Source: a virus. Taken from it: DNA of 23,082 nucleotides. A program made the position numbers and the translations under genes. The stretch spans positions 21,750 through 44,831 of IMG/VR virus record IMGVR_UViG_3300030108_003905; one strand, 5' to 3'. The notes under the pieces were generated by a model. The model saw only the letters and a program-made list of their open reading frames with translations. It was not told the DNA's origin and searched no databases. Shown here piece by piece: positions 1 through 7,022 of this stretch (within the stretch, counting starts at the first letter, position 1; each line of letters starts with the position of its first letter).

Positions 1-173
1 TCACAATTGTGTATCGTTTCACATAAATTACACCCTCTTTGCATACAAGTGTAATCACAGAAGGTATCTCCTTCTTCACAGTTAGCCACATATTTTGTTT
101 GCCCTTTCATGCAAATGGCTTTGACACCTTCACCTTCTCTTAATTCTGTTCTACAATTATTACATCTACTCAT
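1..173 (-). CDS. Cys-rich zinc-ribbon-like small protein, partial (3' end outside window)
   Basis: Reading leftward from the ATG at 173, 57 codons run off the window edge without a stop. The peptide has nine cysteines in 57 residues (C4, C7, C21, C32, C39, C43, C48, C51, C57), with CxxC pairs at 4-7 and 48-51, suggesting one or two structural zinc sites. The start overlaps the stop of the glycosylase-like gene as ATGA, with GGAGGTGA just upstream as ribosome-binding site, so it is translationally coupled to that gene. Function unknown. Confidence 0.75.
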   Translation of the reverse strand, partial: MSRCNNCRTELREGEGVKAICMKGQTKYVANCEEGDTFCDYTCMQRGCNLCETIHNC

Positions 174-688
174 GCCGTCACCTCCACGCCTCGCCACCAG
201 TCAGGCGGACTGGTGTGTCTGTAATGCACACCTCCGGGGCTGTCTACCTTCGACTGGTAATATGCACGGTATGCGACCACTGGGTCGTCGTCTTTGTATT
301 CGTCAGGCATGGCCTGTACGAATGGTGTAGGGTCGCCAGTAGGTATGAGAGCGATAAGCATCCCACGCATACGACCTATTGCGTCATGACAAGCATGTAC
401 TTTACCGAACCGCTTGCTGTACTCACGGCATAACTCGTCACCATGTTGAGCAAGCCAAGAGTAATTGCTACGAGTGTCACCCGCCCATACTGTGCAGGGA
501 TGGTGATGATAGCCACCCTTGTAGGGTGTGCCACTCTTGGTCAGTGGCATCTGCTCATCAGTCGCACCGTGCCGGCGGAGTGCTGATGCCATCATTTGTG
601 CTGTTTCCACACACATCTTAGGCAACCGCACACAGTCAATCGCTTGTGCTGCTTTTCTTGCGCTTCTGTCTAATACAAATATGTTCAT
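170..688 (-). CDS. Pyrimidine dimer DNA glycosylase-like phage protein (Pyr_excise / T4 endonuclease V-like family)
   Basis: A 172-residue protein matching a common tailed-virus family often annotated as pyrimidine dimer glycosylase. It has the N-terminal MNIFVLD, 'LPKMCVETAQMM' at 22-33, an HPC..W stretch at 63-68 followed by NYSWL (75-79), a 'CREYSKRFGKVH' block at 87-98, and the C-terminal MPDEYK...AYRAYY...PPDWW segment. Family members of known function cut DNA at UV photodimers. In T4 endonuclease V the nucleophile is the threonine exposed after Met removal; here residue 2 is Asn, so catalysis is uncertain. The start at 688 overlaps the upstream stop as ATGA and preserves the family N-terminus. 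The family match is fairly secure; the activity is inference. Confidence 0.68.
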   Translation of the reverse strand: MNIFVLDRSARKAAQAIDCVRLPKMCVETAQMMASALRRHGATDEQMPLTKSGTPYKGGYHHHPCTVWAGDTRSNYSWLAQHGDELCREYSKRFGKVHACHDAIGRMRGMLIALIPTGDPTPFVQAMPDEYKDDDPVVAYRAYYQSKVDSPGGVHYRHTSPPDWWRGVEVTA

Positions 689-1050
689 TCGTCCACTTCC
701 ATGTATTCAGCGATGTAGTCATCAATGTAGGACTGAGGAGCCTTCGGCTTACCGCTACAGTGAGTGCACCAAAGATTCTTCATCTGAACGTTCTCCCAAA
801 AATCGGAGCCGATGTTACCCTTGCTGTCAAAGCAAACGAGGAGTCCTTCTTGTCCCTCCTTGTCCAACGTCCAGTAAGGGTCACCGCAACCGCAGTCAGG
901 TTCTAAGAACGAAGACCAACTGTCAGGTTTGTACCACTCGCTGTCGTAAGTCTCAATCGCTTCCAGCCTCAATTCCTCGCGACGAATAGCCGTCGCTCGT
1001 TCTTCATCAGTCAATGCTGCAAATTGTTTCATGTCTTCTAATTTCATCAT
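685..1050 (-). CDS. Hypothetical protein with putative zinc-binding cysteines
   Basis: A 121-residue acidic protein, not recognised. A charged helical N-terminus (DEERATAIRREELRLEAIE) is followed by a CGC motif (C53, C55), C73, and a CTHC knuckle (C95, C98), which together could form one zinc site. The start at 1050 is the first of two adjacent ATGs and overlaps the upstream stop as ATGA. Its own stop overlaps the glycosylase-like start in the same way. No strong Shine-Dalgarno sequence is visible, so translation may depend on coupling. Confidence 0.75.
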   Translation of the reverse strand: MMKLEDMKQFAALTDEERATAIRREELRLEAIETYDSEWYKPDSWSSFLEPDCGCGDPYWTLDKEGQEGLLVCFDSKGNIGSDFWENVQMKNLWCTHCSGKPKAPQSYIDDYIAEYMEVDE

Positions 1051-1307
1051 TCTTTGTCACCTTCGTATCGCCATACTGTGTCGTTACCTGCAATCGTACA
1101 CACCATGAGGTCTTCGGGCCTCCACCCCTCCTCAAGCAGTTGCTCAAGATTGTACTCGGCTCCGCTTGACGAATGCATAACAAAGCCAAGTCGTGGCGGG
1201 TCAATCAGGTTACGCATCTCCCACACTAATGTTTCGGGGAGGCAATATTCCTCATCGTGGTCAATCAGATATTCTCTTTCTTCTGTTACTTCAATTGTAA
1301 TTATCAT
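1047..1307 (-). CDS. Hypothetical acidic protein (86 aa)
   Basis: Not recognised. The protein begins MIITIEVTEERE and is acidic, with a strand-rich start, a predicted helix (LEQLLEEGW), and no cysteine motif. An in-frame start at 1364 would add 19 residues, but those overlap the upstream gene and have no ribosome-binding site. The start at 1307 follows a leader (AGGAAGTGAATAGAATG) almost identical to that of the next gene upstream (start 1657), so 1307 is preferred. It ends in an ATGA overlap with the following gene. Confidence 0.75.
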   Translation of the reverse strand: MIITIEVTEEREYLIDHDEEYCLPETLVWEMRNLIDPPRLGFVMHSSSGAEYNLEQLLEEGWRPEDLMVCTIAGNDTVWRYEGDKE

Positions 1308-1312
1308 TCTAT

Positions 1313-1657
1313 TCACTTCCTGTCTTTTTGTAGTGTGTCTGCATACTGTGATGACCAACCACACGGGAACTTCGTACGGTATGAATCACCATGTATGGCT
1401 TTCCTCTCCTCGCTGTATTGTCGATACATCGCCCCTATTGTTTCCCCTAATCTCTTTGGGACAGTCGAACCGTTCGCCCATTCAATTACGAAATCAGAAA
1501 CAGCCGCCCGACCTTCTGAGTCGAGGCCATTGAGTTGTAAAAGTGTGTCGTGTAGCATGGGCAGTCCGAAGAACGATGCGCGATGCCCATCTGATTTCAC
1601 CACTCCACGTCGTGCTACTTGTCGGGCGTCGTCCGTCCATTTTTCTTCAATTGTCAT
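1313..1657 (-). CDS. Hypothetical protein (114 aa)
   Basis: Not recognised. It begins MTIEEKWTDDARQVARRG and is mostly helical and soluble-looking, with one cysteine and no membrane segment. A GTG codon at 1666 is an alternative start three codons earlier, but it lies only two bases past AGGAA; the ATG at 1657 has better spacing and matches the leader of the next gene (AGGAAGTGAATAAAATG). It starts 1 nt after the upstream stop. Confidence 0.72.
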   Translation of the reverse strand: MTIEEKWTDDARQVARRGVVKSDGHRASFFGLPMLHDTLLQLNGLDSEGRAAVSDFVIEWANGSTVPKRLGETIGAMYRQYSEERKAIHGDSYRTKFPCGWSSQYADTLQKDRK

Positions 1658-1658
1658 T

Positions 1659-1919
1659 TTATTCACTTCCTGTTACAACCACCACAATCTTTCCTTTGTT
1701 GTGTTGGTCAACCGTCCACATGCTCAGTTCAGTGTCTGTCATGTGCGCTCGATTCTGTTCGTCGTTGCAGTTCATGCACCAGTCGACATCCTCTTTGGCA
1801 AGGTCCTCGTGTTGCCACATCGGTTTGCCGCAGTTCTCACAGGGCTGACTCTCGTCGCCCTCTTCGATAATCAGTGCGCGTAGTTTCAATCCCCACATCG
1901 GGACAACCTCGACTCTCAT
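1659..1919 (-). CDS. Small zinc-finger protein (two CxxC knuckles)
   Basis: An 86-residue protein with a classic two-knuckle zinc ribbon, CENC at 27-30 and CMNC at 48-51, followed by a short strand-rich tail (KIVVVVTGSE). Such domains bind nucleic acid or protein in many viral regulators; here the ligand pattern is visible but the target is unknown. It overlaps the upstream gene by ATGA. Its final codons (GGA AGT GAA) double as the Shine-Dalgarno leader for the next gene. Confidence 0.78.
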   Translation of the reverse strand: MRVEVVPMWGLKLRALIIEEGDESQPCENCGKPMWQHEDLAKEDVDWCMNCNDEQNRAHMTDTELSMWTVDQHNKGKIVVVVTGSE

Positions 1920-2164
1920 TCTTTCACCTCGTCAATCGAGTTCATGATAGCCTGAGCCAACGAGTACGCATCCTCTTTGCTCATCCGAACACCCTGCTTT
2001 GTCCAACCTGCTCCCGAAGGATGGTCGGCAATGCGACGTACACGGATGTCCATGCGATAGTCGTCAGGTTCGTTTTCATTGGTCACCGTGCTGAGTACAA
2101 CCTCAGCCTGACCTTTCCATTTTCGTTCTGTACATGGCCTTCGCCATTGAATCGTTTGTGTCAT
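1916..2164 (-). CDS. Hypothetical protein, possibly PC4-like
   Basis: An 82-residue protein with a basic N-terminus (QTIQWRRPCTERKWKGQ), two strand-rich blocks (EVVLSTVT, YRMDIRVRRI), and a C-terminal helix after 'WTKQGVRMSKEDAYSLAQAI'. Strands followed by a G(V/I)xLS-like turn and a helix resemble PC4-type single-strand DNA-binding proteins, but the similarity is weak and is offered only as a hypothesis. It is joined by ATGA overlaps on both sides. Confidence 0.7.
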   Translation of the reverse strand: MTQTIQWRRPCTERKWKGQAEVVLSTVTNENEPDDYRMDIRVRRIADHPSGAGWTKQGVRMSKEDAYSLAQAIMNSIDEVKE

Positions 2165-2259
2165 TCTTTATCCTCCAGTGCATCCAACAAGGCATCTTCT
2201 CCATACATCTCAATCAACGCATCCAAGAGCAATATGTTTGCATAAACAGTATGTTTCAT
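2161..2259 (-). CDS. Very small hypothetical protein (32 aa)
   Basis: A 32-residue reading frame, MKHTVYANILLLDALIEMY..., ending DALEDKE. It is preceded by GGAGGTATGAAGAATG, the same leader as the next gene upstream, and overlaps both neighbours as ATGA. The sequence is amphipathic and likely one helix (LLLDALIEM, ALLDAL). The shared leader and the overlaps are the main support for it being real. Confidence 0.65.
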   Translation of the reverse strand: MKHTVYANILLLDALIEMYGEDALLDALEDKE

Positions 2260-2354
2260 TCTTCATACCTCCCACATTCAACACAACATTGCTTTTGATA
2301 TACGTCACAAAAGCGATATTCGTATTCACCACAAGTTATGCATTTCTCTTTCAT
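2256..2354 (-). CDS. Very small Cys-rich zinc-ribbon protein (32 aa)
   Basis: A 32-residue frame beginning MKEKCITCGEYEYRFC, with CxxC at 5-8, C16, and a CCxxC cluster at 23-27. This is enough for a minimal zinc knuckle. It starts after GAGGAGGTATGAAGA, and its own 3' end supplies the matching leader for the following gene. The cysteine pairing argues for a real protein despite its size. Function unknown. Confidence 0.7.
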   Translation of the reverse strand: MKEKCITCGEYEYRFCDVYQKQCCVECGRYEE

Positions 2355-2367
2355 TCTTCATACCTCC

Positions 2368-2634
2368 TCAGAAATACTCACTCTTGAGCGTCTCGATAGC
2401 ACACGCTCGACAGTATCGATTGCTTGCATACATGCCTTCTAACTGAATGTAAAGTCGAGTTGCTTCTTTACCACAACCGTTACAACATTCGACAGTGAAC
2501 AAGTCCTTGTCAATTGCTTGCTTGAATGTCAAAGCCTTGCGCTTGTTCCACGCTGCGATGCGTCGTTCCTCAGCCTTCGCCTTTCGTTCCTTTGATTCTC
2601 TTGCAAGTTTTTGCCTGAATGTTTCTTCTGTCAT
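2368..2634 (-). CDS. Small protein with charged N-terminal helix and C-terminal zinc ribbon
   Basis: An 88-residue protein. Residues 1-40 form a highly charged, Lys/Arg/Glu-rich helix (ARESKERKAKAEERR), which could bind nucleic acid or form a coiled coil. CCNGC at 50-54 and CRAC at 75-78 form a zinc ribbon. Two ATGs compete (2640 and 2634); 2634 sits about 8 nt after GAGG, a proper spacing, while 2640 is too close, so 2634 is chosen. It ends 13 nt before the next gene. Confidence 0.75.
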   Translation of the reverse strand: MTEETFRQKLARESKERKAKAEERRIAAWNKRKALTFKQAIDKDLFTVECCNGCGKEATRLYIQLEGMYASNRYCRACAIETLKSEYF

Positions 2635-2639
2635 GTTCA

Positions 2640-2816
2640 TCACCTCATACCTGCGTCACGATAGGCACTAATCCAGTCCTCAAGTTCCTTGAAAAATTCA
2701 CTCTCATCGACTCTACCTTTGAATCCCTTTGCGGGAAATTCATCAGGGTCGCAGTAGTATTCACAAAACGCCAACACTGCGTGTCCAAAATCCATTATTC
2801 CTTTTCTTCCAACCAT
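2640..2816 (-). CDS. Small hypothetical protein (58 aa)
   Basis: Not recognised. It begins MVGRKGIMDFGHAVLAFCEYYCDP, with an aromatic helix, two cysteines and an acidic second half. It follows the array's standard junction box, GGAGGAATGAACATG, in which the first ATG is 1 nt from the Shine-Dalgarno sequence and the second (2816) is 7 nt away; the second is taken as the start. Its stop overlaps the next start region as TGATG. Confidence 0.72.
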   Translation of the reverse strand: MVGRKGIMDFGHAVLAFCEYYCDPDEFPAKGFKGRVDESEFFKELEDWISAYRDAGMR

Positions 2817-2818
2817 GT

Positions 2819-2983
2819 TCATTCCTCCTCTCGTAGTGCAAAGCAATGTGAGCAAGCCATCGTGCCGTCCACATCATACTCCTCGACGCTGTCGACAATC
2901 TTGCCACACACGTCACATTCGTACGCTGCGTTCGCTCGGTCCTCCCACATCTGTGCGTCCATTCTTTCATACCAGTCGTGCAT
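2819..2983 (-). CDS. Small zinc-finger protein (54 aa)
   Basis: A 54-residue protein, MHDWYERMDAQMWED..., with CDVC at 23-26 and CSHC at 44-47, a complete four-Cys zinc ribbon, ending in an acidic REEE tail. A longer in-frame start at 3076 would overlap the upstream gene and lacks a ribosome-binding site; the ATG at 2983 follows GGAGGAATGAC with good spacing. The last codons GAG GAG GAA TGA supply the ribosome-binding site of the next gene. Confidence 0.75.
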   Translation of the reverse strand: MHDWYERMDAQMWEDRANAAYECDVCGKIVDSVEEYDVDGTMACSHCFALREEE

Positions 2984-2984
2984 G

Positions 2985-3122
2985 TCATTCCTCCTCGTTT
3001 GTATTGTACGGGTCAAGTCCCGCATCAACGAAAGCCTCGTAGTGATTGCCGAACATACTCTCAAGGTACTCAACATAGAGCAACAGGGTTTCGTATTGTT
3101 TTGTCATGAGGAATTCATTCAT
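2985..3122 (-). CDS. Small hypothetical protein (45 aa)
   Basis: A 45-residue protein, MNEFLMTKQYETLLLYVEYL..., probably one amphipathic helix followed by an acidic tail (TNEEE). Not recognised. The start at 3122 is the second ATG of the junction box GGAGGAATGAACATG. A longer frame back to 3281 is open but would run through most of the upstream gene and has no ribosome-binding site. Confidence 0.68.
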   Translation of the reverse strand: MNEFLMTKQYETLLLYVEYLESMFGNHYEAFVDAGLDPYNTNEEE

Positions 3123-3124
3123 GT

Positions 3125-3343
3125 TCATTCCTCCTCGTCTGTTAGTGTGCATCGGTTCGGCAACACCACTCGTGGGGCTGCGTCGTCTATATTGTGGAAC
3201 GCCTCGAAGCCACGCGTCGTCTTGCGTACCATGTAACCTACATGTGCACCCGGAACTCGGTGAGCATGTACAACCTGCCACCAGTGTTCGTTGACGTATT
3301 CCAAATCCAAGTATGAGTTCTGACCTACAGTCAGCCGAGTCAT
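3125..3343 (-). CDS. Hypothetical protein (72 aa)
   Basis: Not recognised. A strand-rich protein (SYLDLEYVNEHWWQVV, HVGYMVRKT) with several His and Trp residues and an acidic TDEEE tail formed by the next gene's Shine-Dalgarno region. The start at 3343 overlaps the upstream stop as ATGA, with GGAGG about 11 nt upstream. Confidence 0.75.
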   Translation of the reverse strand: MTRLTVGQNSYLDLEYVNEHWWQVVHAHRVPGAHVGYMVRKTTRGFEAFHNIDDAAPRVVLPNRCTLTDEEE

Positions 3344-3588
3344 TCTAACTCGCCTCCGTTCTCGATGATGTCGAACTCGCCCGGTGCGTCAGGGTAGTGC
3401 TGGTCCAAGAACTCAAACACTCGCAAACACATTCCTTGGAAGTGTTTCTTCTGATTCTCCAGTCGTTCGACGGCTTTCTTGAGAAATTCTAAGGTGAGAA
3501 AGCACGAGTCACCAAACTCTTGTCGAGTATGCACTCCGTAGTTTGCTTGTAATTCTTCAATCAATTCTGTTGGTGTTTTCCAAATCAT
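3340..3588 (-). CDS. Hypothetical helical protein (82 aa)
   Basis: Begins MIWKTPTELIEELQANYG; largely helical, with a probable coiled-coil segment (FLKKAVERLENQKKHFQ), two cysteines and no recognised family. A longer start at 3621 adds 11 residues but lies inside the upstream gene; the ATG at 3588 overlaps the upstream stop as ATGA and has GAGGAG 7-8 nt upstream. Confidence 0.75.
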   Translation of the reverse strand: MIWKTPTELIEELQANYGVHTRQEFGDSCFLTLEFLKKAVERLENQKKHFQGMCLRVFEFLDQHYPDAPGEFDIIENGGELE

Positions 3589-3824
3589 TCGTTCAACTCC
3601 TCGTATCGGTTCTCGCACCACTCGACGATAGCGTCAGTCATCGTGAACTCCATTTCGCACCACATTTCGTCGATGACACCGTGCACGAGGGAGTGCAAAT
3701 CATCAGGCGACAAGTACAGCGCCAGTTTTTCTTTCAGTTTGTTGAAGCCATTGTCATGGTTTAGCCAGTCAGTCACCCAGTTGAGTGTGTGTTCTTGTAT
3801 CTTTTCTAATCCTTCTTCGTTCAT
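3585..3824 (-). CDS. Hypothetical helical acidic protein (79 aa)
   Basis: Not recognised. An acidic, Trp-rich helical protein (LNWVTDWLNHDNGF, VIDEMWCEMEF, DAIVEWCENRYEEL). The start at 3824 overlaps the preceding stop as ATGA. The C-terminal EELNE is encoded by bases that also provide the next ribosome-binding site. Confidence 0.75.
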   Translation of the reverse strand: MNEEGLEKIQEHTLNWVTDWLNHDNGFNKLKEKLALYLSPDDLHSLVHGVIDEMWCEMEFTMTDAIVEWCENRYEELNE

Positions 3825-4177
3825 CGACTCACCTTCTCAAAGTTCATTTGTATTTCTTTGGCAGTTGTATCATAGCACCACAGTTCTGACATGCTCAGTT
3901 GCCCTCTCATTACCACGCCACAGTTGTTGCACATCCATTTGACATCAATGATGCCATCTCCGTAACCCCCATCGACGTGAGTGATTGTCATGTAGTCATG
4001 TGTGCATTTGATGCGCTCCTTCACCGAGCGAACACGGTCTTCCATTCGTGCAATCACACTGTTGTAATCCCGACTGTATTCTTCTTGGGTAAGCGTTCCC
4101 TCTGCAAGCATTTTGCTGGCAGCGTGGCACGCAGCCTCCAAGTGTCCAAGCATATCTGTTATCGTTTGTTCTGACAT
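3821..4177 (-). CDS. Hypothetical protein with coiled-coil-like N-terminus and CNNC zinc knuckle
   Basis: A 118-residue protein. Residues 1-57 are helical and include an EEYSRDYNSVIARMEDRV stretch; C58 with H60 and CNNC at 83-86 form a probable zinc site on two strands. The arrangement (helix, Cys, about 25 residues, CxxC) recurs in the gene at 7319-7741. The start at 4177 is the second ATG of GGAGGAATGAATATG. Confidence 0.75.
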   Translation of the reverse strand: MSEQTITDMLGHLEAACHAASKMLAEGTLTQEEYSRDYNSVIARMEDRVRSVKERIKCTHDYMTITHVDGGYGDGIIDVKWMCNNCGVVMRGQLSMSELWCYDTTAKEIQMNFEKVSR

Positions 4178-4179
4178 AT

Positions 4180-4329
4180 TCATTCCTCCCAGTTGATGTA
4201 GTCATCCCAATCATCCCTGATGATTGACCACATGTTCAGTTGTACCTTTCCCTCTACGCCGTCGCTTCGACGTAGCGTGAAGTATACTTCTTGGCCTTGC
4301 CAATCAATGTCTTGTATTCTAAAATCCAT
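4180..4329 (-). CDS. Small hypothetical protein (49 aa)
   Basis: A complete 49-residue frame, MDFRIQDIDWQGQEVYFTLRR..., ending DDYINWEE. It is strand-rich then acidic, with many Trp/Tyr and no cysteines. It lies between genes ending at 4332 and starting at 4177, has GAGGAGGA 5 nt before its ATG, and its last codons (GGGAGGAATGA) supply the next junction box. Not recognised. Confidence 0.7.
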   Translation of the reverse strand: MDFRIQDIDWQGQEVYFTLRRSDGVEGKVQLNMWSIIRDDWDDYINWEE

Positions 4330-4331
4330 CC

Positions 4332-5018
4332 TCATTCCTCCTCTTCGTTCCATTCGTAAATCGCAGGCCGACCACGCAAGTGAATCGGCAGTCGCTCACC
4401 ACTGATACCACAGACGGAACCAAGGACAACCATGCGCCCCAGTTCTTCGTCTCGTGCATCGACAATCTCAGCCGCCTCAGGTGGATGCACCACCCGATAA
4501 GTCACAACCTCAGTGCGATAGTTCTCCAAGAAGTCTGTGCCAACAAGCAACTCAAAGTCACGTGGTGGCAACAGAATCTGATGGTCGCACACTGAGCAGG
4601 GAACCTCGACGCCCCAGTCCTCGTAGGACAGCGCCTTGCCTTCGTCGTCCGTACCCTCTTGCTCGCCCAAGAATCGCCACCGTGCTGCCTCAAAGTTGTA
4701 GGCTGCAATTGGTAGCGAGCACTCAGGGTTCGGGCATTGCATCGACTCCAGTTGCTGTTGCTTGAGTCCCAGTGAGAACTCAAATTGCTCGTCAGGGTCG
4801 CCAATCACACGGGCTTCTGATTCGTCAAGGACCCATCCCCTCTTCTCGACCTCACCCTTGATGACACCATGCACCTTCGCAGCATCCATAGAATTGAATG
4901 TTGCAAGCAGTTTCAGTTCGTCACCTTCACCTTTCATGTAGACAAGACCTTGTCCGGTCAAATCCCACACTTGGTATGGCTGTAAGTTATTCAAAATCTC
5001 GTTCAGTTCGTTCTCCAT
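4332..5018 (-). CDS. Hypothetical protein with split zinc ribbon (228 aa)
   Basis: A longer hypothetical protein. The N-terminal about 90 residues look like a mixed alpha/beta domain (VWDLTGQGLVYMKG, DAAKVHGVIKGEVEKRGW). A zinc ribbon is formed by CPNPEC (95-100) and CSVC (141-144), separated by about 40 residues. A strand-rich C-terminal region follows, ending in four glutamates. The start at 5018 is preceded by AGAGG and lies inside the end of the upstream gene (32-nt overlap, the largest in this array). Function unknown. Confidence 0.78.
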   Translation of the reverse strand: MENELNEILNNLQPYQVWDLTGQGLVYMKGEGDELKLLATFNSMDAAKVHGVIKGEVEKRGWVLDESEARVIGDPDEQFEFSLGLKQQQLESMQCPNPECSLPIAAYNFEAARWRFLGEQEGTDDEGKALSYEDWGVEVPCSVCDHQILLPPRDFELLVGTDFLENYRTEVVTYRVVHPPEAAEIVDARDEELGRMVVLGSVCGISGERLPIHLRGRPAIYEWNEEEE

Positions 5019-5328
5019 TTTCTTCCCTCTTTTCCTTCAAGAATTCCTCAGTCGTCCAAATGACTCTGTCGCAGCAGCGCAATACGAGCAACCTGTACTG
5101 GTTCGTTGCAAAGATGAGTGTGTCACCAACGGTTCGCTCACCGCACCGAGGACAGTCACCGATGGGAACTTGAGCGCTGAGGAGAATCTCCTCGTGCTCA
5201 GTCTTCCCGCTGTAGGTAACCATCGCAGGTATGGCAATCGGATGTCCAAGCAGTGAGTATCTTGCCTCACCGTCAGGACAAAAGTAACCGTCGTTGTCAA
5301 AGTCTTGTGCTCGCATTCTGTCTGCCAT
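4987..5328 (-). CDS. Hypothetical zinc-ribbon protein (113 aa)
   Basis: A 113-residue protein with CPRC at 59-62, a CC pair at 85-86 and C17, consistent with a zinc ribbon between strands (IPAMVTYSG, LIFATNQYRLLVL), and a highly charged C-terminal helix (FLKEKREENGERTER). The start at 5328 shares bases with the stop of the DUF932 gene (TGATG); an internal ATG at residue 5 is an alternative. It sits directly downstream of the DUF932 gene. Function unknown. Confidence 0.75.
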   Translation of the reverse strand: MADRMRAQDFDNDGYFCPDGEARYSLLGHPIAIPAMVTYSGKTEHEEILLSAQVPIGDCPRCGERTVGDTLIFATNQYRLLVLRCCDRVIWTTEEFLKEKREENGERTERDFE

Positions 5329-6887
5329 CAGTAAATGACCTCCGAAATCATAGGGGTTGCTGCAAGCACACCCTCAATGAGTTCGGATGATGTGTCTCGC
5401 AGGTTGTCAGGCGCAATCACGCTGTTGCCGCTGTCGACCATCCATGCCGATTGGACTTGGTCAGCAACACCACGAAGCATCTTGTGTGCTGCGTGTAGTC
5501 GCTTGTCCATCTGATTGAATCCAAGTTTCTTGCCCTCAAGTGGCTTGTTCTTGTACTGGTCGTTGTCCTGATACACAGGCTTGTGTGTAATCGCACCAGT
5601 CATCACATTGTAAACGTGGTACAGGGTGTTCTTGTCCTCTTCTTGGACACGCACCCAGTGGTTCGCAGGCTTTGTCCATCCGTCCATAGCGACTCGCCAC
5701 ATGTGACCACCAGTGAGGTGGCTGATGTTGGCATTGTCGTCACGGTGAACACGTGGCTTGGTGATGAGGTCATGCTTCTCACACAGGGTCAGCAGTTTCT
5801 CAAACGACTCGGCGCTGACTTCGATGTTTCGCATCGCTTCAACCTCGGCCAGTTCCATCATCGCTTCACGAATGACTGCATCAATCTTGGATGCAAGACC
5901 TTGGAAGTCGAAGTTGCCCATCACACCCTCAGTGTGCTTGAGACTGAACAGCGTCTGTTGCTTGCCCAAGACCATACCATTGGTACAGGCAAGTCGCATG
6001 GCAATCGCATTGACCTTGTAGGCCGATGACCCGTCAAGGCTGTTGTGCACTGAGAAGCCGATGCGGTAATCACCCTGCTTCATGAAGCCGTGGTCTTGCC
6101 ACTTCTTCCCAAGGTGAGTGTTGCCGTAGTCGTCCCAGTTGACACTGCTCGATACGTCACAGTCAAGCCGTGCCTTCTTGCCCTCTTCGTAAGCGAAGAC
6201 CTTGGCATTCCATCCGTTCTTTGCAGCCAGTTCCAAGATAGGGCGGAAGCCCTTAGCGTATGGCATGGCGTAGTACGACGGACTGAATGTCCCAAGGTGA
6301 GCACCCGCAGGGCGAGCCTCAGACTTGTAGTTCGGGTTGAAGACGTGCTTGACCACCGGCTTGCCATCAAGATTGTTGATGCGTGCCACTCGGCCCATGT
6401 TGGCCTCGACATCGTCGAAGACAATGTGACCCATCTTCTCGACTGGGATGAAGTCCCAGTCAGCCGTAGCCTTGTTCTTGCGCCCACCGCTGTACAGCAT
6501 CTCGTCAAAGGGACCGACCTCAGCAACGAGTACCTCGCCGTTGTCTGAGACAGACACCTCAACTTCACCCGCTTCAAAGGCAGGTACTTCGTCTTGCACT
6601 TCTTCCTGTGGCTCGATGGTGATGGTACTCATGTCCTCACCATGCTCAAGCGCACCGGCTATCGCAATGTCGTTCGCTGTCACAATGAACGGGGCGTCGT
6701 CGCCGACCAGTTCACCTGCGCTGTCTGACACCATCAAGGCGACTCGACCGTCGCCAAGTATCTCATAGCGCTGTAGGTCACCCATCGGGATGGTTACCGT
6801 TTTCAATCCAGCCACTGACGGGTACTCAATGGTAAACCCGTTCGGACCGCTTTCTGTCACTTTTCCTATTACAGTTGTTCCTGTCAT
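5328..6887 (-). CDS. DUF932 phage/plasmid-like protein with acidic N-terminal extension
   Basis: A 519-residue protein of the DUF932 (TIGR03299, 'phage/plasmid-like') family, common in tailed viruses and plasmids and of unknown molecular role. The family core is visible: 'HNSLDGSSAYKVNAIAMRL' at 281-299, CTNGM (301-305), SLKHT (315-319), and a C-terminal YHVYNVMTG...TH segment. Before the core lies about 130 residues of small strand-rich, strongly acidic sequence (IEPQEEVQDEVPAFEAGEVEVSVSDNGE), which I do not recall as typical. The start at 6887 is the second ATG of GAGGAATGAATATG. It is the first gene after candidate promoter A, suggesting it leads its own transcription unit. Confidence 0.82.
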   Translation of the reverse strand: MTGTTVIGKVTESGPNGFTIEYPSVAGLKTVTIPMGDLQRYEILGDGRVALMVSDSAGELVGDDAPFIVTANDIAIAGALEHGEDMSTITIEPQEEVQDEVPAFEAGEVEVSVSDNGEVLVAEVGPFDEMLYSGGRKNKATADWDFIPVEKMGHIVFDDVEANMGRVARINNLDGKPVVKHVFNPNYKSEARPAGAHLGTFSPSYYAMPYAKGFRPILELAAKNGWNAKVFAYEEGKKARLDCDVSSSVNWDDYGNTHLGKKWQDHGFMKQGDYRIGFSVHNSLDGSSAYKVNAIAMRLACTNGMVLGKQQTLFSLKHTEGVMGNFDFQGLASKIDAVIREAMMELAEVEAMRNIEVSAESFEKLLTLCEKHDLITKPRVHRDDNANISHLTGGHMWRVAMDGWTKPANHWVRVQEEDKNTLYHVYNVMTGAITHKPVYQDNDQYKNKPLEGKKLGFNQMDKRLHAAHKMLRGVADQVQSAWMVDSGNSVIAPDNLRDTSSELIEGVLAATPMISEVIY

Positions 6888-6942
6888 ATTCATTCCTCTT
6901 TTTTGTTCTATTTCAATTGTTTGTTTCAATCGTCTCGATTAG

Positions 6943-6960
6943 TCCCCTAATTTTTGGGGA
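6943..6960 (-). promoter_or_regulatory. Leader hairpin upstream of DUF932 gene
   Basis: An inverted repeat with 5-bp arms TCCCC and GGGGA around an 8-nt AT-only loop. It lies between promoter A and the DUF932 start, close to the expected transcription start, so it would sit at the 5' end of the message or act as an operator. CCCCTA-type hairpins recur at 20243 and 20286. Confidence 0.4.
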
Positions 6961-6974
6961 AGTTGGCAACCCTA

Positions 6975-7000
6975 TCTTTCTTACTTCTTTAAATAGGGCA
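6975..7000 (-). promoter_or_regulatory. Candidate promoter A (TATTTAAAG TATA-like element)
   Basis: On the minus strand TGCCCTATTTAAAGAAG is followed by TAAGAAAGA. This 26-nt block matches the one at 17446-17471 with a single mismatch. It occupies the only gap over 100 nt in the leftward array, just after the stop at 7023 and about 100 nt before the DUF932 start. TATTTAAAG fits an archaeal TATA box; no bacterial -35/-10 pair is evident. Promoter function is inference. Confidence 0.55.
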
Positions 7001-7022
7001 GCCCAAAATCGATGGACTCGTA

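Noticed and set aside
6960-7020. In-frame continuation of the 7023 gene beyond its TAA (YESIDFGLPYLKK)
   Set aside because: It would require stop-codon readthrough; the shared GLPYLKK reading is explained by the shared promoter element at DNA level.
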